From assembly GCA_028551475.1 (NCBI GenBank), contig CM052355.1, forward strand, positions 6,138,001-6,202,000: DNA of 64,000 bases. The letters are read 5' to 3'. Within the stretch, counting starts at the first letter, position 1. Every line of letters starts with the position of its first letter. Shown piece after piece: positions 34,136 to 48,536 of this stretch. The notes beneath the pieces are model-generated. The model searched no databases. It was given only the letters and a program-made list of their open reading frames with translations, and was not told the origin of the DNA. Made by a program: the position numbers and the translations under genes. The stretch is from Casuarina equisetifolia. Lineage: Eukaryota; Streptophyta; Magnoliopsida; Fagales; Casuarinaceae.

Positions 34136-37100
34136 CTATGACCTTTTTCTGCTGTAGTAGGCTCCACCGCTAGGGTTATTATGATGCCTATGGCGTGATC
34201 CTCCAGCCCTAGCACCACTTCCTTCCCAATTGCTGCCACGGGTGGGACCCCTGTTGCTTCCACCTTGTGACCAGTTAATCGTTTGGACACCCAGTCCATT
34301 AAGCTCCTCCTCTTCCCTATCATTGTACTCCAGTACCAGCCTCTTGATGTCCTGCTTCTCTTCAAGCTCAGCTGCTTCTTTCTGTTTTGTGCCCTGCACA
34401 AGTAAGCAGTCCCTCGGGATGTACATCTGCTTTGTTTGCTGCTTGTTCCCACGCTTCACAAGAACCTTCACCTGAACCTCCTTGATTACTCCTGCATCCT
34501 CATCTATAGTTTCATCCCCGCTCTCCCCTCCACCACCCTTTCCGTGGTGATGATCCTTCGTGGACCCCTCAAACACATTCATTGGTATCACCATATTTAA
34601 TGTTGGGCGGCCCCGCAGCTCTAAACGGCGCTGCTCCATGCTCTCCTGCAGTCAGGGTTTAAGATACTTGAGATAAAAAGTTTACAGTTGAAACCCTTGG
34701 CATCATAGCAGCATAGAGAGATACACTCAACAATTTGAGAGAACTCAAAAAGCCAACATCAGCTCAACCAGCAGAAATTTGTGATTAGAGCAAGCTCAAT
34801 TCCAATCCACCTAATCAGAGGTTGGCGTGAAAGAATAACATGTCTTACCAGATTTTTTCCTAGGTAAGTCACATATGCATTAGGCGGATCTTGAATCCAC
34901 AACCTCCCTCCATCGGCTTCTGCAGAGGGGAGGAGTGTGGTTTCTTTATTGGCATAGGTATCATTAAACAGCTACTTTGAAATCACCTTAAACTCTTCAA
35001 AGAACATTAACCCCCCAAAAGATAAAGAAAAAGAAAAGTCAAGAATGTCAACCAAAGATATTAGCAAACTACTGACACCTGAAATGATCTCTTCCAAGAA
35101 ATTTTGAGAAAGATCTAATGCACGTGAGAGAATTAAGGTATTACAAATGATGAGATTTCAAAGGTATTACAAATATGAACATAAATGACAATGTAAAAAC
35201 ATACCTGTACTACAGCCCTAAGCTCCTGCTCAAAATTAGCTTCTTCCTGAGGGTCTACCTCCGTGACCTTCTGTCTGACATGGACTTCATCGTCATCATC
35301 TGAAGCAGGTCCACCCCCATCCTCATCATCCTCATCATCACTATCACATCCATCATCATGATTCCCTTCATCCAAATCGTCATCATCATGTCCTGGCTCT
35401 ACGCTGCCACTACCTGAATCACTATCACTGTCACCAACGTCATCATGCACCTCACCATTTTCCTCAGTGCCATTCACAGTGCTCTTTCCATTTGCTGAAA
35501 TCACATCAGATTTAGTCCTGATTGGAGAATTTTCTGTGTCAGAGTACTTCTCATTATTAACCTTCTCGGTTGAAATAGCATTTTCATGCTCCTCGAGTTC
35601 TATAAGAGCTGCATTTGCTTCTTCAATGGATGAGTATCGAGTCATGTTGGGTCGTAATTCCGCAAATAAGTCCTGCCAATACACCAATTTTAGGATCTTA
35701 CCCTATAGAAAACGTAGTTAAAAATTATCAAATAAGTTCATACCCAGAGACTGATTCTTGAAGCAGCATGTCAAAAAACACACTAAAGAAAAGTATCTTG
35801 GAACACCCAGTGAATTTTAATATGAAACATTTACATTTCCTCCCAATTCTAAAGGCTTCATAAAGGATTGCAGGAGGTACTCCAAGTAAGCAACTTGCCG
35901 CTTAGTGCAGTTCCAGAGATAATGGTTGGCATGCTAACCAAGTTTTGCTTGAAGGAAATACTACCACTAATTCTTTCAGATTACAGGAAGCATCATAATA
36001 GAATGCTGCCAACCTGATGGTATTTCACACTCCCATTGTCTAATTAAAAATAGTGATTAATTAGAAATAACTTTTGAAAATTGATATTCTCAACAAGCTC
36101 AAATTCTGAACTCTGTCATCCGAGCTTCGACAGAAGCTGGGGTAGAGTAACTCCCACACAAAATTTCCTACTCCAGTGGGAGCCTGAGATCTGACTAGGC
36201 CAACGAAGCTATTGCAACAGGGATTCTAAGGCAACCAGCATCAGAATTTACCTTCAATATTAGCAAATAAGGTAGTGCGATTCAGCAGTGATGCTGCAGC
36301 ATCTTAATGAGAGAAAACAAAGAAATAAAAAGGAAACAAAATACTGTTGCAGGAGCTAAGGATAGGTTTCAACCATCTCCTATGCCTCAAGCAGGGCAGG
36401 TTTTTGTCCCATTTTATTCAATGTCCCTCAAGAATCAGATCCGGGTGGAATGTACCTAAGTCCTGTCTCCCAAACTAACTTAACTCAGCATCCTACTACA
36501 CATGAAAAAATAGAGCTTCAACCTTTGCACTCCTGTATCAACATCCGTCCTATCATTTTTATAGTTTAAACCTATCTCCTTCCACAACCTTACTCCATGG
36601 TCTTTAAAATTTACTCCCTAGTGACTTTTAAGGTATTAACTGTTTGTATAGATTGTGATTCACAACAAGAATTTGGGAATAAAGAAAGAGATGCATGACT
36701 AACCTGTAAGTCAAATTCAATATCCAGTGGCAGTGCGCCTTTGCTGAGAATATACCTCTGGAAATGCACTAAGAATCTATCAAGTTTCCTCTTGGATGAG
36801 CCTCGATCAAAGTAGTGCCCACAGGTCTCAAGAAGAGTAATAACCATCCTCATGCGGAAACAATCTTCTGGTGGATCTAGTGCATCTTGCTAAAAGCATT
36901 AAAAAGAATGAATATTTTATCCATGTCCAACACAACTAATCAAAAACATTAATATGCATTGTAAATCATACCGGATTCTTACTCCTGTGATTCACATATG
37001 CCCATTTAAAGCCATCAACACTTAAGCAACCAATTTAAGTTTAGTAAATTTCCTAGTAAGCAACTTGTTCAATGCATAGACGTAAGTATCATTATGATTA

Positions 37101-40100
37101 CTGGGTTACTTACCAAGCCGGAAAGACATATCAAATACAAGAGAACATGACGACAACTCTATGCACCTGTGACCAACACTTGTTTGGATAAACATAAAAG
37201 GATTTTACTTAACTTACCACACAAGTCTGCTGCATGCTAACAGAATCAAGCCTAGTACTATAATTCAGAACTAAATACAAAGTCATGTTCTCATGATTAG
37301 AGTGTTGGGACTTGCCTGGTCCAACACTAGTTTCCATGTCTGCAGATCATAAGATTACATACAATTTATTAATTCTTAAAACAAGCCATTCATCACAGAT
37401 ATTATCAAAAAGTATTAAGATAAAACACCCATTTCTTAAAACTTCAGCACCAAGTAATACATAAAACATGTTTTCTACTTCCCCAACAGTCTAGAAGTCC
37501 AAAGGAAAAATTATAGGTGACTACAGGTCTGGTGAATCCATGTTTTGAACTCAGGTCTCCTACAACTGTATAAAGTATAACCATAATAAATGAAGACAAT
37601 CTAATGCAGACCAAACATAAATCACTCATCATATAAAGAAGGAACAGTTTATTACCTCAGGGGTGCCGTGGCCAAAGACAAGAATCAAATAAAGGGTCTC
37701 AAAAATAACAGATGAATCCACATGCTCATAATTGTATAGCTCCCCCAAGAACCGCATATGAGCAATTCGTCTTTGTTGCATCCCATGGTCATTTTGTTCT
37801 AGCCCAAGCCGAATCTCCTCCAGAACCTGGAGGTAAGGTTATTATCATGCAGTTATCAACAACAGATAGACCACAAAGAGCCAGAAATGCCTGCAAAATA
37901 TACATGTTATATGCAAGATTGTTTGGTTGTGGGAATTTTTATTATTTGTACAACTTTCTTCTCTTTTATTTTCTTCTTGTTGTTGGACTGGGGAAGGGAA
38001 GGGGGTGTTGTTGCTTGTCCCACTACTGATTAAATGAAACCTACTTTGACTTGACAGTAACAGGAATTAAAAAGTAGTATGTTAGAAAAGAGGGACAAGT
38101 GGGTTAAGCTCACACGTTTTACACAAAATAATGAACGAAGAGTTTAACATCTTGTGTTGGGTCATTAGGGAAACCGCATTTCTTACGAGTTTTTCCTCAC
38201 TCTGTGGTTTGCACTTACCAGTACTCATATTCACTGTCACTCTTGTTTATCAGCAGAAAACTCTAAATACTTGATTTGGTGAAAAAAAAAATTAATGCAG
38301 GCAAATCATAACCCTAGTAGGCAAAGGTAAATGTAGAACTAGACTCCAGTGAAAATGCCAGTGCAAACCCAAAAGTAAAGAGTTTAAAGTAGCAGAAGGC
38401 AGAAAGGAAAGCAACATCGCTTTTTTTTTTTTTTTGGCATCAAAGAGAAATTATTGACATGTGATGAGAAAAATCAACAGGTTACCACTGAAAAAAATAA
38501 AAAATGGGTATGAAGCAGGGAAAGTTAGATACACAACATGTACACCCATGCAAGCATATTTACAAATAAGTCTGATCTCAACTATGAAGGGTTGTTACTA
38601 TTTGATCTTCATGATGTTGACAAAGTTGTTAGCACCCCAGGAATGATCTGGAAATAACCTAGAAATTAGAACAAACTAATGCTGGTCACTACATATCTTG
38701 AAAAGTTGCAGCCTACTACTTGTAGATCAATTAGTAGCGTTAAAGATGCTAACCACTTAATCAAGAATTAAGAAGTTAGGGATCTCTCCTAGAGAGGATT
38801 ATATTATACAGCCGATGAACAAAAAATGAAAACCAAATTCATTTTGCATGATAAGTCAAATATTAGCAAAAGAAACCTTCATTCATCCAACAATTAGCTT
38901 AATATTAGGACAAGAATAACTTGCATTGAAGCCTCAATTCCATCAGTAACAATTATCTTATGGAAAAAAGATCCACTAACTCAAACTGCAAAATGCTAAA
39001 ACCAGATTAGCACTTCCAAATCCATGCTCTCGACCACAGGAGTAAATTAGCACAGGATGAACCCACTGTCTTGTCGCTTTTCTTATTATTTTTTTCAATT
39101 AATTAACTATACATGTTGACAAGTGCCTAGCTCAATGGTGTGCAGATGTTGCTTGGGATCTCTTGGTCCCAGGCTCAACATACTGAGTGTGCATGAGTGG
39201 CTGTGCGAGGAAAGAATAACAAAAAAAAGAAACTACACATTCAATGGGGCCTCAACCCATGGTCAGGCTGAAGAAGCCATTTGTACAGGGAGAAGAAGTT
39301 TGAGCAAGACCTAAAAACTTTTTGGGGTTTTGCTATGGGTTTTTACTTCCAGAATATAAATAAACAGTTCATTCTTACAGGCCATAACTTTCCCAGACAA
39401 GGATTTCCTACCATTAAAAAATTTCAAGTGACAAGCTTCGCAAGCAAAAGAAACATATGATAGAAAAGACGTTTACCAAGAAATAAGCAAGGGATAATCT
39501 AGATTCTCCATCAAAGTCAAGAATGTGTTCATTAGGCATAACAAAAACAAAAGAAACTAAAATTGGAAGTTAACAAACCTCATCAACAACGGCCACGGCA
39601 AATTCATCATGGTAGCGACTCAAACCAGCAGTTAGAGAAGCAAGCAAGTGAATCTGACCATACTTCCCCTTGTGAACTTTCATAAAGCATTTTAAAAGAT
39701 ATGGCTCACATTCACTCCAGGGCAATTTCCGAAGTTGCCTCAGGACATGCTCAATTGTGGTCTTATCAAGATCTGAAAATAGCAATTTCCTAATATACTG
39801 CCAAAGAAAGAAAAAATCAAAAGAAAAGGTGGAATGAGATATTGTATATAAAAACTGATTGGAAAAGTGAAGGGGGGAATTTGGACCCAAAACATGAATC
39901 AAACCTGATACAATGGAGGACGGACTTTAGCAACCCGTGCAGATCTTTCAGGAGGTTTGCACAGGTAATAAGCATTTTCTACAAGAGTGCTGTGGCGTGG
40001 ATCCAGATTTTTGACATTTTTTAAGCGCATCAATATTTCCAACATGTTAGCCATCCGAATGGTAGTTTCAGGAGACCGATAAAGAAAACGCCCACATGTC

Positions 40101-43100
40101 TCAAGAAGATTGCAAGCAACATCAATGTTGTGATGGGTGAAATCATCTAAACAAGACTGGAGAGACGCACAAAGGACAATCCAAGAAAAATCAGATCTAA
40201 ATTAGAAGTCATATTAATAAGGCTGGTATGATAAAAAAGAATTGATTTATAATAAGTAGTCAAGATGAACTAAAGTCTCAACCTCAATGGAAAACATTTA
40301 TAAACAAGCCTGGTGAGACACACAAAGACAATCCAAGCAAAAGCAAATTTACACTGAGAAGTCACTGAGGCTGGTATGAAAAGAGAGCAAGGATTTGTAA
40401 GTAGTCAAGAAGAATTGAAGTCTTAACCTCAGTGGAAACATTTATCCCAGATCTCAAGAGAAGGCAAAAACTGTGAAGTAAAACAAAACCACGCCAATTA
40501 ATTAGAAGAAGAAGAAGAGGAGAAGAAGCGGAGAAGAAGCGGAGAAGAAGAGGAGAAGAAACCACAATTAATGCTGACTACATGGTAAAACACCTCCAAG
40601 CTTCTTGTCACCTCTCGCAACCAAAAGGCATAGAAGACCCACAGAAAACATCAAGCATTGTAACCAAGAGAATTGAAGAAAGGAACATCGTACCCCACAC
40701 TTTAAGGCTTATGAGACTCATATTTCAGTGAAATACAAAGTTTTGAAGATAAACATTTCAATCTGCTATTCTTCATATACCTTCAAGCAGCTAAAAACAA
40801 GACCAGCTGGTGCAATTTTAAATTTGCAGAGTTCGCCAATGAACCTAATATTCCTTATCTTTGTTTCAATGTTCATTTGATCCTGTGGCAAATGAAAATG
40901 CAAAATAAATGACCATGAAGAACTAATGAAGTAAAAATGAATAACTAAAGCAGCAAGACAAAAGGAATAACCAGCAGCGCCTATTTATCAAGCAAGACAT
41001 TGGTATGTAAAAGTTCACCTTTTTATTGATTAAGAAGTTGAACTCTTCCTCCAACGACTGCAATAGCATAGAAGAGATATCCTTCATACAAGTTGACAGT
41101 GTGGCAACCATCCTTGAGTAGTATGGTAGTAGTTCCAGCGATGTCCTTGGGACATTAAACAATGCCCTCACAAGCTTTTTCCTATTTGACTTCGAATTTA
41201 GATAACAAAATTCTACCTGAAATTAGAAATAAAAAACAAGATCGTTATTGTAAAGAATTTTTAGTATAAAAATACTAAAAGTGGCATTAGAACAATAAAG
41301 CCAAGGATCAGAGATATAATTACAGTCAGTTGATCAATAAGATCACGGCTCACACAACCTGGGAGCCTCTGTAATAAAGCATCCAAATTTGTGCCGTCAA
41401 GACTTTTTAGTTTCTCTTTTTCACTTTCACCCTTTTTATCTGCATTTTTTTCTTTCCCCTTCTCTTTGTCTGAATCTTTAGTCTTATCATTTTCTTCCTT
41501 ATCCTTTCCCTTCTCCATGGTTTTCACATCCTGCAAACAGCTAGAGTCTGCGGAAACCTCTGCTGTGTCTGGGGTAGCCTGTTGACCTTGTTCTGATTCC
41601 GGTGCCAGTTCCTTACAAAAGAACCAATTTTAAAGTGAGATAGTGTTTTCACATTATATATTGATTTGTCCTTCTCTAGATTAATTCAAATCTTATCGGT
41701 CTAACAATAAGTTATCCTTGAAAAAAAAAAGGAAAAGCCAACAAAAATCTAGGTAGCATAAAATCATGTTGCAGGCAGTTGAGATTTTTTCCATATCTTT
41801 TCCAATTATTGGGTAAAAGAGAAATTAATTTTTGGCATGAGTTATAACTAGCCTGCAGAAAAAAGGAAAAAAAAAAAAACCAGGGCCTTGATATTATTAT
41901 CCCTTAGTTTCTTACGGTGTTCTGCTCCTGTGTCTTCGCAGATTGCTCATTTACTTTGGGCTCCACTTCTCCTAATAATACTGCAGGTACAAACGCTCTG
42001 GAGATATAGAAACATTAGATCTTAGTAACTCTCCAAACAGCAATGTCGGTTTTACAAGAAAACCATCTGAGCAACAAAAAACAAGACATGTATACAGTAT
42101 ATGGCTTACTATAAAGTGAAAATGTTGGAAATGTTAATATAATTGAGCAATATGTTAACATTTACAACTATAAAGTGAAAATGTTTATTTAATCTTTACG
42201 GCTTACTAAACATCATCATATATACAGTATATGGCAAAAACAAACCTGAGATCAGGTAAGCATTCATAGAAAGCCCTGGTATCTTCGTCATCCCATATAG
42301 CCTCTAGAACAGAAGAATCTTTCCCAGAAACAGGAGGTGACGCATCCTCCCCAGTAGTAACCCTAGTTGTGTGACCGTCCTCTGGCATCACCGGAGGCTG
42401 CATATCAAGGGCTTCTGCTAATCTGAGGAAATAAGAAATTAAAACTATAAACAGATGAAAAAAAATGATCAATTACTGAAAGGAAATTATCTGTGAGACA
42501 TTACAGCCTTAATACATAATAAAAGTCAAACAATGGAACAATTGGAGGCAATGTCATATAAATGTACTCCCAACACTCTTATTGCAGCAACCAGTGGCAT
42601 GGATGCAACAAACACTACAAAATCAAAAATTAACTTACGAAGAGATATTGCGGTACAAATGGTCATAAGATTTTCGCAGCTTTTCATATGAAGAGACATT
42701 TTCATCACTTAGCTCTCCTTTGGCATTGAGGATCTTAGCATTTTCATTTTCCATTTGATGAAGAGACTGTAATGAGATAAAGATACAAAATCCATCAACT
42801 AAAAATATCATAAAAGTAAATCCATCAGGGTCTTAAACATGAAAGGACAAAAAGTACAAATTCAGCCCCTAACCAACTAAAAAGAGAAGGAAACTTCAAA
42901 AAATAACAAGATTCTTACCGAATGTTCAGAATGAAGTAGCTCAGCCACAGCATCATAATAAGCATGGAAGGCTTTCCTGAAGAACTTCTTTTGATCTGCT
43001 GTGATATTAAGAACCTTAAAAAACTGTAGCATAGAGTCAGTAGAGTAATTACAGAATAAAAGAACAGTGGGAAGTGAATATTTGACATCTAAAGAAAATG

Positions 43101-45862
43101 TCAAAACATGCACACAAGGACAAGTTGTCACATACTGTCATTGAACCACAAAGTCTAACATCAAAAAAAAAAAAATATGATGATAGAAAGCAATAAGTTA
43201 CGTAAATGACCAAAGAATAATTGTACCTCTTCATGAATTTCTTGTCCAGAGAGCGGAAGACCCAGGAAGACTCTTCCTTGTCGGGCAAAGCTAGCAAGAA
43301 GGGTCAAATTTGTCTGAGTAGTATCCCTGTCCTTTAAATGTTCTAAGCTAGTAAGATCCTTAATAATATTCATAAAGATGCTACTATCTTCTATAACTCC
43401 AACAAAGTACAGTTCCAAGAGGACTTTCAGGGTGCTGCGCTTTTTCATGGCCCTTAAATTCCTATCTGCATCCAAGTCATCCCCAGACTTTCCAGGGAAA
43501 AAGACCTTCAAGAGCCCTTGGATTAGATTTGGCGAGAAATCTTTGTACCTTTGATGAAGCAAAGAGCAGATCTTTGAAAGATAGAGAAGTGTCCGATACC
43601 ATGCAAAGACAGGTAAAAGACAAACATTAGGCAAATATTTTTTGAGAAGTTCCAAAAGAATAACTTTTTACGTGCTTTAGAACATGCAGACGAACAACCC
43701 ATGCTATATGTAGAAGTAAAAAATTGAGCTGGGAAGTAAAGACACAGAATATTAACACAAGAGAGTACCTGAACTGCTGCTTGTATGTCCGAACTCCTAA
43801 GTTTGGCATCACAGATTGCTGTGACAGCTTCACTAACAAATTTGCTTAGGTTGACACCACGCAACTCTTCCATCAGACCTTCCCGCTGCTCTTCATTAAT
43901 CTGCTTTAGTTTTTTAATAACTGCCGTATTGCGTTTAATGCTGGAATCCAATGTCCTCAGGAATCCTGAATCTGGTAAAAATGTCGAAAATATCATAACA
44001 TAATAGTGTTTAAATAAATAAATAAATAAATAAAAGAAGAGAATTCAGAGGCATTAGAGAATCTGCCCACTAGGGAAAAAAGGATAGAATGGAAAGCCTC
44101 ACTGAGATGTTCTTGAAAGAACCACTCAGAAGAGAATATAAAGTTACTCTAACTATTATATGAAAGCAAAAACCTGCAAATTAACTTTCCAATCGATGCA
44201 AACACTGATTGTGCTAGTAAGCAATTTTAAAACAAAACAACACAACCTATTGTCAGATCTGGTCCATAATTCAGTTAGAAATTCTAACAGGAATAATATG
44301 AAATAAGCAGAACAAACCAATATAAACTTTTAAAAAAAAAAAAAAACCGGTCAACCATGAACAAGAGCAAATCAAAACATCTGTACTTACAAACGCCCCG
44401 TGTTTCTTACACAATGAACTGAAGCAATTTGGCTCATCAAGCTCACCAAAGCAGTTCACAACTTGAAACTACATTCCCACCATAACTTCTCTAGAAATGA
44501 TGTTTCACACTGAAATATCAGAAATGCCTAATAACTAGCTTTAGACTATGGAACCAGTATTCCTATCTACCACCACAAAATAAGGCAAATGCTGTATCAT
44601 TATTTCTAATATTGGGATTCAGTTACACATTCAATCCAGTTAAAACCCTATTACTTGATCACTCAATCCCGGGAACCTACTTTGAAGCATACCTTCTTTC
44701 CCCACTCTCGTCCCAACACCACTCCTCCAAAGTTCCATACCAATAAAGTAGAATTGAAGAACCAACATTATGGCATCTAATTGAGCATAATTGCATAAAG
44801 AACTAAATGCATGAATAACTGAATGCATTCTAAGGATTTGGGTAAACCTTCCTTTATTCAATGGCATAAAAACCTTCCCATTTCATCATCAAAATTTCTT
44901 GTAAATTGAGAAGTTAACCGCTCTTGTTTGCATTTCTCAATTTTTTCCATCCAATTTATAAGAAATCCAGTTTGAACTATTACTATTTAGCTAAACAGGA
45001 TGGATTAGCTTCTAATCCAAGGTAATTATAGGTGGTAAACACAGGACTAGCCATTCTCTCGAAATATATCCAAAATCACCTTAAAGGAAACTGCAAGTAG
45101 CTATAGCCAATTAAAGCTAAAAATCGGTCAAATGCCTCTCAGAGTGCTACAAATTTTGTCCAGAAGTTCCAACTTCATCTTTCTAAAATTCAAAAACTGA
45201 TCCACGAAACAAAATCAACTAACATTTGACTGTTTTAAAAACATCATTTAAGAACGTTCATTTATCACAACTATTTATTAGCCTTGTTTCTTCCATTATA
45301 TGCAGTCTAGTAAAAACATGAAAGTGATTATCCAAAGCTTTGCTTTCGCCTAGAAAATACACATACTTCTAAAATGAAAAATCAATAACTAATTTGCATT
45401 GGAAACCCAACAGTCCAGCAACAATTACTGACCAGGCCTTTCAGGATTCATATTGCTATGACGAAGAGCCATTTTTGCCTCCATTGATTTCTTAATTTCC
45501 TCAAGACGAGCAATAGCTTCCTGGACAAAACAGAAAGGAAATTATAGTAGCCTTAGAAAATTTATCTGCAGAGAATACACATCCAAAATGAGCACAAAAT
45601 AAGTTCTCTAGCATATTATTGTTAACTATTTTCCATCTAACCCTGCCTCAATAACATAGAATCAATCTTATCATGTCCACCAATTTCTTGAGGCATGTCA
45701 ATAATCAGAAGCATAGTCTACATAAACTGACCACAAACTATGAATAAAGAAAGAAGATCATGGCAAATCAGCTTTCAGTAACAGATGCATCGATCTCACC
45801 TCATCATTGTGCTTGCCTTGATTTTCAGCTCCAGACCGGCTTTCATCCTCATGGTGATCCAT
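34136..45862 (-). CDS. UPF2: UPF2, nonsense-mediated mRNA decay regulator
   Basis: Seventeen coding exons, in transcript order: 45862-45800, 45520-45433, 43971-43769, 43571-43227, 43023-42919, 42766-42639, 42422-42246, 41997-41916, 41611-41324, 41216-41019, 40882-40781, 40156-39905, 39797-39579, 37826-37656, 36889-36704, 35672-35205 and 34645-34136. Every phase joins, giving 1194 aa, close to plant UPF2 (about 1180). Three MIF4G helical domains lie at about residues 60-290, 470-650 and 665-870. The third (YIRKLLFSDLDKTTIEHVLR, WSECEPYLLKC) is the UPF3-binding type. A Lys/Glu-rich linker falls at about 415-465, an Asp/Glu-rich tract at about 935-1000, and the C-terminus (GVQTINWSQGG to SRHRHHNN and YYSRKRS) carries the UPF1-contacting region and an RG-rich tail. 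UPF2 bridges UPF3 on the exon-junction complex to the UPF1 helicase on stalled terminating ribosomes. No lesions seen. A 5' UTR intron is likely, with donor near 46553. Confidence 0.96.
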
Positions 45863-46611
45863 CTTCGTATTTGTATTAATAGATTATATGCCTATATAAA
45901 AAGACCAAAGAACTAGTTATTATAGCTTCCAGCTAACCAAAACACCAAGGCACCATATGACTGTAACCAACCCCCTTCAAATGACAAACTAAAATAATAT
46001 CAACTGAGGAAAGACCTCTCACCCAATTACCCACATATTTACTCAAATGTAAGTCTAGTTGTGTGAGAAATTTCATTTCACTCCAGTATGCCTCTTCAAG
46101 TAAGTCGTCTACCCAACCAATGACTAGAACATATAACCAAAGCGGTTTAATTTCCTTCGTATTTTCAGTAAACTAGGAAGCATTAAATTCCAACAAGCGA
46201 TAATTTCACTCCAATCTAGGGCTTGTTGAGGTCGTCTCTCACACTACATCCCTTTCGCCAACAAGCCATACACTTCAAAAAAAAAAAAACAAATTACTGC
46301 GACATTAATTACATGCCTCACAGTCAAACAAGCACCAACTCTACCCAGCCCAAATACAAGAATGAGTGTCCATATGATTGTACTGGCAACTAATTTGACA
46401 GAAACAAAATAAGAGTAGATCAATTTCACATGGACGAAGAAAAAGGAAAAAACCTATGTACGGTTATTACATTCGCCACTAAGATCTCGCCCCTCTAGAT
46501 TGGAGGATACATATGTATGCAAGTGCGTGTAGGATAAAGAGTCAGGGTTTACCTGAAAGCCGATTTCGCCGGAAGTCGCCGGAAAATGAAGGAACAAAGT
46601 GAATAACACAG

Positions 46612-46654
<43 letters not shown>

Positions 46655-46660
46655 CCGAGC
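45863..46660 (-). other. UPF2 5' UTR with intron
   Basis: On the minus strand, a CAG|GTAAACC donor at about 46553 and an AG acceptor near 45889 suggest a non-coding first exon spliced to the exon with the start codon. The first exon carries a CT-rich microsatellite (46615-46652 on the plus strand as GA). Introns in the 5' UTR are common in highly conserved plant genes. Confidence 0.5.
46615..46652. repeat. GA/CT microsatellite at the UPF2 5' end
   Basis: (GA)19 on the plus strand, reading as CT on the UPF2 sense strand, in or just upstream of the first non-coding exon. CT-rich initiator-like tracts are frequent near plant transcription starts. Confidence 0.85.
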
Positions 46661-46800
46661 CCAAGGTTGGAAATGAGTTGTGGCGAAACGGAGTTGAGGA
46701 AAAAACCCAAATCGCAGTAACCGATTCGTATTGCGGCGTTCAGGGTCGGATCCCTGGAAGACCCGCACCAATGTGGTTGAATCATGAGACCCAACTACTT

Positions 46801-46924
46801 GGCCCAACAGTTGAAAATTTAGTCCCAGAGGGAACTAGCTCATCTACAATGGAGCGGGGCTGGGACAAACCTGAATAGAAATGGGCCAGTCGCGGTTGAA
46901 CGTAAGGCCCATATTTTTGGCCCA
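46801..46924. promoter_or_regulatory. cluster of four site II motifs between UPF2 and 47394
   Basis: Four TGGGCC/GGCCCA motifs at 46801, 46882, 46906 and 46919. Site II elements bind TCP factors and are typical of promoters of translation-related and growth-related plant genes. They lie about 150-300 bases upstream of the inferred UPF2 start and about 470-590 bases upstream of the ATG of the divergent plus-strand gene, so they may serve either. Confidence 0.55.
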
Positions 46925-47393
46925 ACAGATGGAAACCCGGTAGGATTAGTTTGAGTTTTATTAATAACAAATAAATTCTTAGTAAAAGTATATTTTAATA
47001 AAATTAAAAAATTATTATTATTATTATTAAAAAATAAAATAAAAATTACTTGGGTAATATTACTAATATCTTTCATCTATTAGCCCGTTAACACGGGACC
47101 ATAAGATTGAATTCTTCACCATTTTAAAAGTTCAGCCTGCCAAGTCTTGGCTATCCAAAGCTTGTAACCAAAAATGTCCCTCTCGGTAGTCACTTTCCAC
47201 CATCCGTTTCTAACGAGTGAAAGGTTATAATCACCGTTCAATGCAAGAGGAAAAGCAAACAGACCGCACAAATTTGTGCTATATTTGGAAAATACGACAA
47301 AACTGTCTCCGTTCTTGCAAAACCTCTCCCACTAGTTTTGGATCCCTTCTTCGCTTATAACTTCGTTGGAACATTTCTTGAAACAAGCTGAAG

Positions 47394-47642
47394 ATGGCAG
47401 CTTCTCTGAAGAAGTACTCAGCTGGGGTGCTTGTTATGTTGCTGATGACTCTGATTGTGTCCTCTACTTTCTCAAATGCGGACCAGAATGAAGAGATTGA
47501 CAAGCTTTTTGGGGGTGACTTGCATGCCACGGAATCTAAGGATTTTAAGGTAGGAGTGCCACTTTATAGGAGCAAGGACAATGTGTTAATACCCGCCTCT
47601 AAGCTTCAGGCGCAGCGTCCTCACAGTGCAGAATCACCATAA
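47394..47642 (+). CDS. small secreted protein, 82 aa
   Basis: ATG 47394 (context AAGATGGC, favourable) opens an 82-codon frame without introns. Residues 1-29 (MAASLKKYSAGVLVMLLMTL then IVSSTFSNA) form a clear signal peptide with a cleavage site near SNA|DQ. The mature part is acidic then basic (EEIDKLFGGDLHA, FKVGVPLYRS), with no cysteines and no known domain. It could be a short secreted peptide or peptide precursor. It is divergent to UPF2 across about 0.75 kb. I do not recognise the family. Confidence 0.6.
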   Translation: MAASLKKYSAGVLVMLLMTLIVSSTFSNADQNEEIDKLFGGDLHATESKDFKVGVPLYRSKDNVLIPASKLQAQRPHSAESP

Positions 47643-48536
47643 ATTGCTGAATCATGTTGTGGGTGCAGTTATTGTGTAATCAATCTTGTTAACATTCGAC
47701 ACGGTTTGATCCAAGAAGGAAATTTGGATCAGCTACGAAGAACTTTCTTGTAAAATTTCATGGTATTTGCCTTACATTGTTTGGAAGCAGGGTAAATGGG
47801 CTCTGTGACTGTTGAAAGTGATTAAAAGAACTCAATAAAGTTTGTAACAGTTTCCCTAGATTTAATTTCGAATTTGTTTATCAGTGACATGACGCAAGTG
47901 CATGGTTGTCCTGGACAGGATGTCCTACGTTGGTTTTACACAACCAAATAAAGCCATCAAGCGTAAGGCTAGCATCAAAAGCGAATAATGGCTTTATCTG
48001 GAAAGGCTGCCATTTGCTTTCTTTCCGCAGCTGCGCTTTTGTTATTGTCTACTTCCCTCCATTTTCATGTCCGCTACCACTTTGCAATCATGCCAGGCAT
48101 GAAGGCCAAATACAACGTAAGGGAAAAGCTGGAGGATTTACTTGTGTATTTTAAGAGATCACCTACCAGGCTGGTACAATATTCTCATTCCTGATTTGCT
48201 CACTTTAGTTTGTGTATGGACTCTGTGCTCTGTGTCCCTTTCTTTTTTCTTTATGTTTAAGACCACATAAGGCAGTAGAATATCATCCTTACACAAGAAC
48301 ACGTGGGATGCAAGTTTTAGATGTTCTATTCTACGCAGAAAAACGTTCTTTGAAGGGATGTAAAATGAGAAAAGCCGGGTTCAAAACGGAAGCTACCAAG
48401 ACTTCTGATCTCATAAGCACCAACTCCACAAGTTCCACCGACGAAAACCAGGTTTGGGAAATTCTCCTATACAGATGCAAGTAGAGTATGTATACAAAGA
48501 AGTAGTTTCTCGCAGGATCAGAGCAGGAAACGTGGG

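Noticed and set aside
46454-46807. Frames through the CT run upstream of UPF2 as an N-terminal extension
   Set aside because: They are out of register with the UPF2 start, consist of Ser-Leu repeats, and cross the inferred non-coding exon.
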